Positions 27,209-35,323 of a stretch of DNA of 64,000 nt are shown piece after piece (positions within the stretch are counted from its first letter, which is position 1; each line of letters starts with the position of its first letter). The stretch spans positions 85,288 through 149,287 of the forward strand of contig CAIZFE010000051.1 of assembly GCA_903932145.1 (NCBI GenBank), given 5' to 3'. The translations under genes were made by a program, and so were the position numbers. This DNA comes from an uncultured Rhodopila sp. Its GTDB lineage: Bacteria > Pseudomonadota > Alphaproteobacteria > Acetobacterales > Acetobacteraceae. The notes beneath the pieces were generated by a model. The model had not been told where the DNA came from. It did no database searches and was given only the letters and a program-made list of their open reading frames with translations.

Positions 27209-27816
27209 GATTCCTCTTAACAGATTGGATACGGATTGACACCTTGTATGTTGATTCGGGCGGGTTCATGGCGCGCTGATACGATCTGCTTGCGGTCGGG
27301 CGCGGTTTGCGTCATGGTCGGACCACTCCGGCGATGTATCCGGGGATGGCGGGCCTCCGCGATCCCCTTGGTCTTCTCCGGCGGCGCGTGATCCCTTGAT
27401 CGGCCTGGTCGGAGCCTGGCTGGCGAGTTTTGGGAAGGATCCGCCTCGCCGTGACCGCATCGCCGTCCGCGTCGCGCCCGCCATGTTGGATATGTGGCGC
27501 GCCGGGGTCTGATTGCCGCGGGATTCGTCCGCCGAGTGGTCAGCACGAGTGACGACTTTCACACGGGGCAGCGTTTCGACAAGGAACGCGCCATCCGAAC
27601 GCCAGGGACTGATGAACCACGCCGCGCCATGCCCGTCCGATTTTGGACTTTCACCCCGCTCTTTGGGTGGCATCGCTGTCGCGTGTCCCGATCTCCATCG
27701 TTTTCCTGAACCTTCGGGCGGGCCCCTTCCCGCAAGCCTTGCAAGCCGGCTGATGACTGAGACCCGAAGAAGGTCCGGCATCGGCATTACGGCGGCCCAC
27801 CGGAGTTCAGGACTCA
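27209..27816. other. Divergent region between amiC and rne (about 610 bp)
   Basis: No convincing gene on either strand; the open frames are GC-skew shadows. Long 5' leaders are typical for rne, whose mRNA is autoregulated in other bacteria, so much of this may be rne leader; no specific structure could be assigned by eye. Confidence 0.45.
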
Positions 27817-30800
27817 ATGACGAAGCGCATGCTGATCGATGCCACACACGCGGAAGAAACCCGCGTTGTGGTGCTGGACGGTACCAGACTTGAAGATTTC
27901 GACGTCGAGACTTCGACGAAGCGACAACTCAAAGGCAATATCTACCTCGCTAAGGTAGTCAGGGTCGAACCAAGCCTTCAGGCCGCGTTCGTCGAATATG
28001 GCGGCAATCGCCATGGGTTCCTGGCGTTCAGCGAAATCCATCCCGACTATTATCAGATTCCCGTCGCCGACCGGCAGCGGCTGATCGAGATGCAGGCTGA
28101 GGAAGCCCGCCGGGAAGACGAAGAAGAAGATCTGGAACTGGCGCTGAGCCAGGCATCCGATCAACCACAACCTGCACCCTTTATCGTTGAAGCAGTCGCG
28201 GAACCGGTGATTGCCGAGCCTGCCGCCGAGGCTTGGGCGTACGCCTCCAACCCGCCGCTGATTGCATCCGAACCCGTTACCTCCGTCGAAGCCGTGGCTC
28301 CGGTTGCCGTTTCTGACGACGCCGAGGCCTGGGCGAAGCCCGACATGCCGGCCCTGATCGCGGCCGCCGCCGCGCAACCGCTGGCGATTCAAAGCGAACG
28401 GATCGTCGCCGAAGCCGATTTCGACGAGTCCGAGACGTACGACCGCAACGAAGACCATATCGAAACGCTGCCTCCCCCGGAGACCGTCGGTGGTGGCGAT
28501 CAGGAAAGCAGCGACGAGCAGCGCGAACGCCGCACGCCGCGCTTCATGCGCAACTACAAGATCCAGGAAGTCATCCGCCGCCGGCAGATCCTGCTGATCC
28601 AGGTGGTTAAAGAAGAACGCGGCACCAAGGGCGCTGCGCTGACGACCTATCTGTCGCTGGCCGGACGCTTCGGCGTTCTGATGCCCAACTCCCCCAGGGG
28701 CGGCGGCATTTCGCGAAAGATCACATCCGCGACCGATCGCCGCCGCCTGAAAGAGGTGATGTCCGAGCTCGATATCCCGCGCGGCATGGGCATGATCGTC
28801 CGCACCGCCGGGGCCAACCGGCCGAAGCCGGAGATCAAGCGCGACTGCGAATATCTGCTGCGGCTGTGGGACGACATCCGCGAGCACACCATGAAGTCGG
28901 TGGCGCCCGCGTTGATCTACGAAGAGGCCAGCCTGATCAAGCGCTCGATCCGCGACGTATATTCGCGCGACATCGACGAAATCCTGGTGGACGGCGAGGA
29001 AGGCTGGCGCGCGGCGCACGATTTCATGCGCATGCTGATGCCGTCTCACGCCAAGAAGGTGCAGCTCTGGCGCGATGGCGGTCAGCCGCTGTTCGCCCGC
29101 AACCAGGTGGAGGCACAGCTCGACGCCATGCTGCTGCCGACCGTGCAGTTGCGGTCCGGCGGCTATCTGGTGATCAACCAGGCCGAGGCGCTGGTCGCGA
29201 TCGACGTCAACTCCGGGCGTTCCACGCGGGAACGCAATATTGAAGAGACCGCGCTGCGGACGAACCTGGAGGCGGCCGATGAGGTCGCCCGCCAGTTGCG
29301 GCTGCGTGATCTCGCCGGTCTGATCGTCATCGACTTCATCGACATGGAGTCCAAGCGTCACAACGCGATGGTCGAGCGGCGCATCAAGGACGCGCTGAAG
29401 AACGACCGCGCCCGTATCCAGGTCGGCCATATCAGCCATTTCGGCCTGCTGGAAATGAGCCGGCAACGTCTGCGTCCGTCGCTGGCGGAAACCAGTTTCA
29501 TCGCCTGCCCGCATTGCGGCGGCACCGGCCATGTTCGCAGCACGGAAAACGCGGCGATCCATGTGCTGCGCGGGATCGAGGACGAGGGCGGCAAGCGCCG
29601 TTCGGCCGAGATCATCGTCTATGCCAACACCGCGGTCGCGCTATACCTGCTGAACCACAAGCGGGAACGGCTGCAGGAGATCGAAGCCCGTTACGCGATG
29701 AAGGTCATCATCGCCGCCGACGACGCCCAGATCGCGCCGCAGTTCCGCATCGAAAAGGTGCGGACCCGCTCGCCCGATGAAATGCCCGTCGTGGTAACGG
29801 CCGAACGATCGTTCATGCCGCCGCCGCCGATGGACGATGAGGACGAAGAGGAGGAGGAGGCTGAAGTGGCCTCCCCCCGCCCCGCTGCCGCCCGTTCCGA
29901 TGACGAAGATGTTGAGACGGTTGGTGGCGAAGGCGACGAAGATACCGCCGAAGACCGTGCCGCGGACGCCGCCGCCGGCGGTGGTGACGAAGCCGAACGG
30001 CAGCGCAAACGCCGTCGCCGCCGCCGTCGTGGCGGCCGCCGGGATGAACCGCAGGCGGGCACGACCGGTGAGACAACGGGCGAGTCGGCCGAGGGCGACG
30101 AGACCGTTGTGGTCGAGGCCGGCGAGATTGTTGCAGTTGAGATCTCTGAGAACGCAGGCGAAACCACCGGCGAAACCGCTGGCGACGAGGCGTCCGAAAA
30201 CGGCGAAGCGCCCGGAGCATCCGATGACGATCCCCGGAATCGCCGCCGCGGTCGCCGCGGTGGACGCCGCCGCCGTCGGGAAAACGAGGGTGAATTGTCA
30301 CCGTTCGCCGTGCCGGGTGCGGATCAGCCCGAGTTGGTGCCGATCTATGCCGGCCCGACCCCGGCCGACCCGTTCGGTGGCCGCGCGTTCGACATTTTCG
30401 ACGTGATGGATCAGGCGGAACGCGCGGCTGAAGCCATGCCTATGGCCCGGTCGGCGCCGGTAGCTGTCAGCACTCCGGAAGCGGAACCCGTCACCGCGGA
30501 AGCGGTCCGCCCGGGTTCTGTGAGCGAAGACGCCGTCAGACCCGAAGCTGTCAGCTCGGAAGCTGTCAGTGCGGAAGCGGAAGCAGAACCTGGCAATACA
30601 GAAACTGTCAGCACGGGAACTGTTCACGCGGAAGCGGAAGCTGACAGTGCGGAACCGGCGGCCGAACGCGAGCCAGTCCCCGCACCAGAACCTGAAGCAG
30701 TCGCCGCGCCTTCTATCGAGGACGCAGCGCCGGCAATCACGACCGTTGAACCAGAACCGGCCGTTATCGCCCAACCGGACATCGAAATCGTTAACTCGTC

Positions 30801-30999
30801 GGCCCCGGAGCCCGCGGGTGAGATTTTGATCGCCACGACAGAGACGGTGACGACTGAAGCATCGGAGCCGGCCAACGAGACGACCGCCTCGGTCACCGTT
30901 TCGAACGCTCCGACGTCCGAACCCGTCGTCAAGCCGGTCTTGATCGGCGCTGACGCCGAGCCGCCAGCGGAAAAAAAGCGAGGCTGGTGGCGCCGGTAG
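27817..30999 (+). CDS. rne: Ribonuclease E
   Basis: A 1060-aa RNase E/G-family endonuclease, core of the RNA degradosome. The S1 domain (KGNIYLAKVVRVEPSLQAAFVEYGG) is split by a long acidic insert, residues about 90-235, as in alphaproteobacteria. Catalytic aspartates lie in LVAIDVNSGR (about 460) and VIDFIDMESK (about 508); the zinc link CPHCGGTGH is near 565. Beyond about 670 the chain is disordered: Glu/Asp tracts, two Arg-rich RNA-binding blocks (RKRRRRRRRGGRR and RNRRRGRRGGRRRRR), then a degenerate Glu-Ala-Val repeat tail, ending in KKRGWWRR. Start ATG is supported by family alignment (KRMLIDATHAEETRV). Confidence 0.97.
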   Translation: MTKRMLIDATHAEETRVVVLDGTRLEDFDVETSTKRQLKGNIYLAKVVRVEPSLQAAFVEYGGNRHGFLAFSEIHPDYYQIPVADRQRLIEMQAEEARREDEEEDLELALSQASDQPQPAPFIVEAVAEPVIAEPAAEAWAYASNPPLIASEPVTSVEAVAPVAVSDDAEAWAKPDMPALIAAAAAQPLAIQSERIVAEADFDESETYDRNEDHIETLPPPETVGGGDQESSDEQRERRTPRFMRNYKIQEVIRRRQILLIQVVKEERGTKGAALTTYLSLAGRFGVLMPNSPRGGGISRKITSATDRRRLKEVMSELDIPRGMGMIVRTAGANRPKPEIKRDCEYLLRLWDDIREHTMKSVAPALIYEEASLIKRSIRDVYSRDIDEILVDGEEGWRAAHDFMRMLMPSHAKKVQLWRDGGQPLFARNQVEAQLDAMLLPTVQLRSGGYLVINQAEALVAIDVNSGRSTRERNIEETALRTNLEAADEVARQLRLRDLAGLIVIDFIDMESKRHNAMVERRIKDALKNDRARIQVGHISHFGLLEMSRQRLRPSLAETSFIACPHCGGTGHVRSTENAAIHVLRGIEDEGGKRRSAEIIVYANTAVALYLLNHKRERLQEIEARYAMKVIIAADDAQIAPQFRIEKVRTRSPDEMPVVVTAERSFMPPPPMDDEDEEEEEAEVASPRPAAARSDDEDVETVGGEGDEDTAEDRAADAAAGGGDEAERQRKRRRRRRRGGRRDEPQAGTTGETTGESAEGDETVVVEAGEIVAVEISENAGETTGETAGDEASENGEAPGASDDDPRNRRRGRRGGRRRRRENEGELSPFAVPGADQPELVPIYAGPTPADPFGGRAFDIFDVMDQAERAAEAMPMARSAPVAVSTPEAEPVTAEAVRPGSVSEDAVRPEAVSSEAVSAEAEAEPGNTETVSTGTVHAEAEADSAEPAAEREPVPAPEPEAVAAPSIEDAAPAITTVEPEPAVIAQPDIEIVNSSAPEPAGEILIATTETVTTEASEPANETTASVTVSNAPTSEPVVKPVLIGADAEPPAEKKRGWWRR

Positions 31000-31012
31000 T
31001 CTCGTCTCATAT

Positions 31013-31047
31013 CAGTTCACCAGCGGCGATATACCGCTGGTGAACTG
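31013..31047 (+). terminator. Terminator after rne
   Basis: A perfect 14-bp stem, CAGTTCACCAGCGG (31013-31026) with CCGCTGGTGAACTG (31034-31047), loop CGATATA, begins 14 bp after the rne stop. Confidence 0.8.
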
Positions 31048-31084
31048 AAACCGTCTCAGACAACGCGGGAGGGGCTATTCCACT

Positions 31085-31199
31085 TCCATAATGGCTCGGC
31101 TTGTCCGGGCCACCCGTGACTCGACAGTACTGCGATTGGTGGCCCGGAAAAGCCGGGCCATGACGGATCGGACCATGTCGGATCGGGCCATGTCGGATG
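31085..31199. repeat. Dispersed palindrome plus 15-bp tandem repeat
   Basis: A member of the palindromic family (TGGCCCGG then AAAA then GCCGGGCCATGACGG) ends in three tandem 15-bp units at 31155-31169, 31170-31184 and 31185-31199, each GGRCCATGWCGGATS. The repeat seems to have expanded from the palindrome's own 3' arm. No gene in 31048-31256. Confidence 0.8.
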
Positions 31200-31256
31200 A
31201 AGGCGGAGCGTAAGCCTCAATCGCCGCTGGTATTAGACCGCATTACAAGCTTTGCG

Positions 31257-31652
31257 CTAAAGCCCTTGGGCAGTAGCCGATTCAATTGCAGCCTGAATCA
31301 GTTTCGTTCCGGTCGCTCGGTCCCGCGCCGCCAGCGCCTGTCGGGCCGCCGTGATTTGCCCAATCAACGGATTGTCGCTTGGATTATTCGTCTGACCCAG
31401 CGGCACGGAGCGATCAAGCATCCGCGTCTGTGCCATCTCCAATGCCTCTTGCGCCTCTCCAACACGCCCCGCGGCCAAGGCGGTTTGCGCGGCCCGCAGG
31501 TAATCCGAGGGCCGAGCGCCTTCTGGCACTGCGGGCGAGGGCAGTGGCGGCAGCGGGTGGGAATCCAAATCCGCAGCCTTCGCAACCGGTTGGGCCGAAA
31601 TGACCGCGGCGAAAACCGAAAGTCGAATCGCGGTGAGAATCAGTGAACGCAT
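31257..31652 (-). CDS. Small secreted protein of unknown function
   Basis: A 131-aa protein with a signal peptide (MRSLILTAIRLSVFAAVISAQPVAKA, cleavage likely after AKA) and a helical mature part (SDYLRAAQTALAAGRVGEAQEALEMAQTRML) that resembles a single TPR-like hairpin, then DNPLIGQITAARQALAARD. Start ATG at 31652 has AGGAGG 7 nt upstream; the one-codon-earlier TTG is rejected. Probably periplasmic. Convergent with rne. No named family recognised, though similar short secreted proteins are frequent in Acetobacteraceae. Confidence 0.75.
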   Translation of the reverse strand: MRSLILTAIRLSVFAAVISAQPVAKAADLDSHPLPPLPSPAVPEGARPSDYLRAAQTALAAGRVGEAQEALEMAQTRMLDRSVPLGQTNNPSDNPLIGQITAARQALAARDRATGTKLIQAAIESATAQGL

Positions 31653-31781
31653 CAAACGACCTCCTCAAGACGGTGATATCGTTATCCCGCTCAGGCGGTT
31701 TTGTCGCTACCCCTGTCCGGTGCCGCATTGATCTCCGTTAAGGTAGCCGCCTAAATAGTGCACAGGCGGCCATCGCCGCCG

Positions 31782-32675
31782 TCAACGCCAGCGGCGATGG
31801 AACCACAGATATTGGCCCGGGTTCTCTCGTACCCATCCCTCGATCACGGTGGTGATCATCTGGGTTGTCGCGGGAACATCGACCTGTCCGTCGGCATCCC
31901 GGGGCAGTTCGTAGGGTCCGAAACCCTCAATACGAAACCGATGCTCCGGCAAGCGAATGACCCGAACCCCGACGACCGGACAGTCGAAACGCCGCGCCAG
32001 CCGCGCCACCGAGGGATTGGCTTTACAGCGGCGGCCGAAGAACGTGACATCGACTCCGCGGGAGAAATGCTGGTCCACGACCATACCCAAATGCTCACCC
32101 GCCGACAGCGAAGCCGCCATTTCCAGGGCCGCCTGGGCTCGGGTTCGGATCATCCGCCCCATCAGCGGGGCCCGAATGCGAATGATCTCTTTCGCCACGG
32201 CTTTGTTGTTCGGCATGCGATAGACAACGGCGGAGGGAAGGCCGTGCGCCGAAGCAGCGATGGCGGGCAGTTCCCAGTTCGCCAGATGGGCGGAAAAGCA
32301 CAAAGCGGGTTTGCCGTCGGTTCGCAGCCTGTCGAACAAAGGTATGCTGTCGGTTTGAATCCGGCCAGCATTGGGATGGGCTTCGTCGAAGTCCCAGATC
32401 CGAGCCATATGCACGTATTCGCCCGCGACGCGGCCCAGGTTTTCCCAGGCGTCGGCTAACGTGGCCTCGATCCAGGCCGCGTCCTTGTCGGGGAACGCGG
32501 CGCGCAGATTGTCCTGGCCAATACGGTGTGTCGGCAACCACGGGCCGATCCGGCGGGCCACGCCGCCGACGAAGTCAGACGCCTTGTCCGGGTTCGCTCG
32601 CCGCAGCAGCCTGATCGACCATTTGACCAGACGGCCGAGGATGCGTTCCCCGTAGACGTTCAGTTGGCGGCGCAT
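31782..32675 (-). CDS. Lipid A lauroyl/myristoyl acyltransferase-like protein (LpxL/HtrB family)
   Basis: A 297-aa protein of the LPLAT family that adds secondary acyl chains to lipid A from acyl-ACP at the inner membrane. The HX4(D/E) motif is SAHLANWE; other matches are GEYVHMARIW, VVYRMPNNKAV, HLGMVVDQHFSRGVDVTFFGR and NPGQYLWFHRRWR. Length is typical. It begins 5 bp after the zinc dehydrogenase stop and is probably cotranscribed with it. LpxL versus LpxM cannot be decided. Confidence 0.88.
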   Translation of the reverse strand: MRRQLNVYGERILGRLVKWSIRLLRRANPDKASDFVGGVARRIGPWLPTHRIGQDNLRAAFPDKDAAWIEATLADAWENLGRVAGEYVHMARIWDFDEAHPNAGRIQTDSIPLFDRLRTDGKPALCFSAHLANWELPAIAASAHGLPSAVVYRMPNNKAVAKEIIRIRAPLMGRMIRTRAQAALEMAASLSAGEHLGMVVDQHFSRGVDVTFFGRRCKANPSVARLARRFDCPVVGVRVIRLPEHRFRIEGFGPYELPRDADGQVDVPATTQMITTVIEGWVRENPGQYLWFHRRWR

Positions 32676-32680
32676 GGGGG

Positions 32681-33712
32681 TCAGAGTTCGACGATGATCT
32701 TGCCGAACACATCCCTGGTTTCCAGGCGGTCCACCCCGGCGCGGAAATCCTGCAGGCCGTAGACGGTGTCGATCACGGGTCGGACGCCGGCGGCGATCCG
32801 ATCCAGCGCGCGGGCGATCGCGGACATCGGTGAACCGAACGAGCCGGTGATGCGATACTGCTGCTGAAACAACTGCATCAGGTTGATGCTGGCGCTGGGT
32901 CCCGACGTCGCGCCACAGGTGACCAACCGGCCGCCGCGCTTCATGGACAGCAACGAGCCGTTCCAGGTGTCAGCGCCGGTGTGTTCGAACACGACATCGA
33001 CGCCCTTCTTCTTCGTCAGTTTGCGAACCACGCCCTCAAACCGGTCTTCCCGGTAGTTGATGACATGGTCGGCACCGAGCGCCTTGGCTTTTTCCATTTT
33101 GTCGGCGGACCCGACGGTGGTGATCACGGTGCAGCCTATGGATTTGGCGATGCGGATGGCGATGCTGCCGATGCCGGAGCCGCCGGCATGAACCAGGACG
33201 GTTTCGCCGGGTTCCAGATGGGCGTTGTCGAACAGCATGTGTTCGACCGTGCCGTACGCGACGGAAACGCAGGCGGCGTCCTGCATGGTGACGCCGTCGG
33301 GGATTTTCACCAGCAACCGGGCGGGATGGTTGGTCAGGTCCTGGGCGAAGCCATCGACATGGAAGCCGCGGACGCCGGCGACGTTCTCACACAGGTTGTC
33401 CCGGCCGCGCAGGCAGGCGGCGCAGGTGCCGCAGGTCAGGGCGGAATAAGGAACGACGCGATCGCCTGGCTTGACGTTGGTGACGTTGGCACCGACCGAG
33501 ACAACCTCGCACGACGCTTCGGCGCCGACGGTCAGCGGGTAGAGGCGCTTGGCGAACGCCATGCCGCGGAATCCCCAGACGTCGATGTGGTTCAGGCCCA
33601 CCGCGCGAACGCGGATCTGGGCTTCGTCGGGGCCAGGGGCGGTGGGGGCGTCACGCTCCATCAACGCGACCTGGCGGTCGGCGAGAAGTTGGAGCGCGCG
33701 GATCATGGGCAT
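32681..33712 (-). CDS. Zinc-binding medium-chain alcohol dehydrogenase
   Basis: A 343-aa MDR-family oxidoreductase. GroES-like N-terminus (GLNHIDVWGF, GAEASCEVVSVG, GDRVVPYSALTCGTCAACLRGRDNLC supplying the structural-zinc cysteines) and a Rossmann domain (LVHAGGSGIGSIAIRIAKSIGCTVI). A segment KLTKKKGVDVVFEHTGADTWNGSL is typical of the alcohol/quinone-oxidoreductase-like branch. The ATG at 33712 (MPMIRALQL) is preferred to a longer frame starting at 33793. It heads a short operon with the lipid A acyltransferase-like gene. Substrate unknown. Confidence 0.88.
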   Translation of the reverse strand: MPMIRALQLLADRQVALMERDAPTAPGPDEAQIRVRAVGLNHIDVWGFRGMAFAKRLYPLTVGAEASCEVVSVGANVTNVKPGDRVVPYSALTCGTCAACLRGRDNLCENVAGVRGFHVDGFAQDLTNHPARLLVKIPDGVTMQDAACVSVAYGTVEHMLFDNAHLEPGETVLVHAGGSGIGSIAIRIAKSIGCTVITTVGSADKMEKAKALGADHVINYREDRFEGVVRKLTKKKGVDVVFEHTGADTWNGSLLSMKRGGRLVTCGATSGPSASINLMQLFQQQYRITGSFGSPMSAIARALDRIAAGVRPVIDTVYGLQDFRAGVDRLETRDVFGKIIVEL

Positions 33713-33873
33713 CGTGTGCAGGTCCTGAGAGTTGCGTGCGATGCCCAGTAAGGAGGGTTGGGGCGGAGGGCAAGACCCGTAAGCCCGACGCATTATTTTT
33801 GCGTGGCCATTATTTTTGCGCAGGTCGACCCGGCGTTAACCGGTTGTTTAGGTATTCACCCTAAAACGAAGAA

Positions 33874-33899
33874 GCCGGCCGGGAATAGGCCCGGCCGGC
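33874..33899 (+). promoter_or_regulatory. GC-rich hairpin upstream of small ORF
   Basis: GCCGGCCGGG (33874-33883) pairs perfectly with CCCGGCCGGC (33890-33899) around an AATAGG loop. It ends 6 bp before a GAGGAG ribosome site, so it may be an attenuator-like or transcript-stabilising element. Confidence 0.5.
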
Positions 33900-33917
33900 G
33901 CTTACGAGGAGATTGAG

Positions 33918-33998
33918 ATGCGCAAACGTCTCACGCTCTTGCTGAGGATAGTGGTGAAGATTGATGTCGAAGTCAAGCTAACCGTCGTTCGAAAGTAA
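33918..33998 (+). CDS. Possible 26-aa small protein or leader peptide
   Basis: The ATG at 33918 has GAGGAG (33906-33911) 6 nt upstream and opens MRKRLTLLLRIVVKIDVEVK, ending LTVVRK. The peptide is basic and hydrophobic, alternating like an amphipathic strand or membrane-active helix. It is framed by two hairpins. No family known; the support is the ribosome site and the setting, so it may still be chance. Confidence 0.4.
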   Translation: MRKRLTLLLRIVVKIDVEVKLTVVRK

Positions 33999-34004
33999 GA
34001 AGTT

Positions 34005-34028
34005 GGCTGACCCTAAGACGGGTCAGCC
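34005..34028 (-). terminator. Terminator after the hydratase gene
   Basis: GGCTGACCC (34005-34013) and GGGTCAGCC (34020-34028) form a perfect 9-bp stem, loop TAAGAC, 15 bp beyond the hydratase stop. It can also end transcription coming from the small ORF. Confidence 0.7.
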
Positions 34029-34042
34029 GCTTACTCGAGAGG

Positions 34043-34795
34043 CTATGCGGACATGCCGGTTCCGACCGCGCCGATACCGGTAAACACGGTTTCGATCCGG
34101 TCGCCCGGGTTGATGGGGAATTGCCGGGTAAACGACCCGGTCATCACGATCTCCCCGGCCTTTAGTCCACGTCCAAAGGCGCTCAGTTTACCGGCCAACC
34201 AGACAATAGAATGCAGTGGATTGCCGAGAACCGCATCGCCCGTGCCGGTGCCGACCTGCCGGCCGTTGACGGAAACACGCGCCTCGATCGTCGCAAGGTC
34301 GGCGGGCAATGCCACCGGCGCGCCCAGGATCACCGTCTTTTGCTGCGCATTGTCCGCCAGCGCGAGGGCGATCTGTTCGGTGAACGGCCCGCGTGTCTCG
34401 ATGATTTCCAGCGCCGGATACACCACGTCGATCGCGGCGCGGGCTTCGTCCAGACTGACCGGTCCGGACAGATCGGCACGCAGTCGCATGCACAGTTCGT
34501 TCTCGAAACCCGGAGCGATCAGGTCCCCCGCCGCGAAAACATGGCCGGACGGTTGACTGTCCAGCACGCAGCCGAAGACGGGTTCGTGGAAGCCGAATTG
34601 CTGCTGGATCGCCGGGGCGGTGAGGCCGACCTTCCAGCCGATCTGGCGTTCTCCGGCGGCGCGGCGGCGTTCGATCAGACCGAGTTGGACGGCATAGGCC
34701 TGATCGATCGTCAGCTTGCCGTAGTACTCGGGTGGAAAATAGACGCCCTTTTGGCGTGCATTCCAGAAGGCCTCGATCAGGTCGTTGTCGGTCAT
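34043..34795 (-). CDS. 2-keto-4-pentenoate hydratase family protein
   Basis: A 250-aa member of the MhpD/HpaH/DmpE hydratase family with a FAH-like fold, which adds water to 2-oxo-pent-4-enoate-type products of aromatic meta-cleavage. Recognisable parts: QIGWKVGLTAPAIQQQFG, EPVFGCVLDS, FENELCMRLRADL (Glu metal ligands), ALEIIETRG and GLKAGEIVMTGSFTRQFPINPGD. Divergent from an AroQ-like gene and a flavin monooxygenase gene, suggesting a small catabolic cluster for a cyclic compound, by inference. Confidence 0.88.
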   Translation of the reverse strand: MTDNDLIEAFWNARQKGVYFPPEYYGKLTIDQAYAVQLGLIERRRAAGERQIGWKVGLTAPAIQQQFGFHEPVFGCVLDSQPSGHVFAAGDLIAPGFENELCMRLRADLSGPVSLDEARAAIDVVYPALEIIETRGPFTEQIALALADNAQQKTVILGAPVALPADLATIEARVSVNGRQVGTGTGDAVLGNPLHSIVWLAGKLSAFGRGLKAGEIVMTGSFTRQFPINPGDRIETVFTGIGAVGTGMSA

Positions 34796-34879
34796 TCGTT
34801 TTCCCCCTTAGCGGCGCTTGTCAGCTTTTGGCCGGTCGCCTACCGTCCGCGCAGTGTTTCGTCAGGGAGAAGCGTCGTC

Positions 34880-35305
34880 ATGAAAATCCTCGTTGTCCAG
34901 GGGGCCGGCATGAATATGCGCGGCAAAACGCAAACCGAGATTTTCGGCAAGATGACGCTGGACCAGTATAACGAGCATATCGTTCAGTATGCCGCCGAAC
35001 TGGATATCGAGGTGGAGATCTTCCACTCGAACATCGAAGGCGAGGCCATCAACCGGTTGTATACCGCGAATGAGCAGGGTTTCGATGGCGCGCTGATCAA
35101 TCCGGCCGGTTTCTCGCGCGGGTATCCGGCGTTCACGGCGGCCATCAGCCAGATCACGTTCCCGGTTATCGAGGTGCATATCTCCAACCCTGTGCGGCGC
35201 GGACCGGTGTCGGATACTGCAACGGTCAGTCTGGGAATGGTCACGGGCTTCGGCGTGCTGGGGTATTACCTGGCGTTGCGCGGACTGCGCGACCGGCCGC
35301 GATAG
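34880..35305 (+). CDS. AroQ-like protein (type II dehydroquinase fold) with altered active site
   Basis: A 141-aa flavodoxin-like protein related to type II 3-dehydroquinate dehydratase. Matches: KILVVQGAGMNMRGKTQTEIFG, SNIEGEAINRLYTANEQGFD, GALINPAGFSRG and VIEVHISNPVRRGPVSDTATV. The catalytic His region (EVHISN) is kept, but the essential Tyr of the flexible loop (RxxxxYG) is Phe22 here and NGPNLN has become QGAGMN. It is therefore probably not a true dehydroquinase. ATG 34880 follows AGGGAGAAG; the longer frame from 34211 is antisense noise. It precedes a luciferase-like monooxygenase by 18 bp, same strand. Confidence 0.82.
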   Translation: MKILVVQGAGMNMRGKTQTEIFGKMTLDQYNEHIVQYAAELDIEVEIFHSNIEGEAINRLYTANEQGFDGALINPAGFSRGYPAFTAAISQITFPVIEVHISNPVRRGPVSDTATVSLGMVTGFGVLGYYLALRGLRDRPR

Positions 35306-35323
35306 CCGCCCGATGCGCCTCGG

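Larger units (their letters stand above)
33713..34042. other. Intergenic region with two hairpins and a small ORF
   Basis: About 330 bp. It holds the promoter side of the zinc dehydrogenase gene, a GC-rich hairpin, a 26-codon ORF with a strong ribosome site, and a terminator for the hydratase gene, each listed separately. Confidence 0.6.

Noticed and set aside
27814..29562. A 582-codon minus-strand frame antisense to rne
   Set aside because: Shadow of the RNase E gene; composition and absence of motifs.
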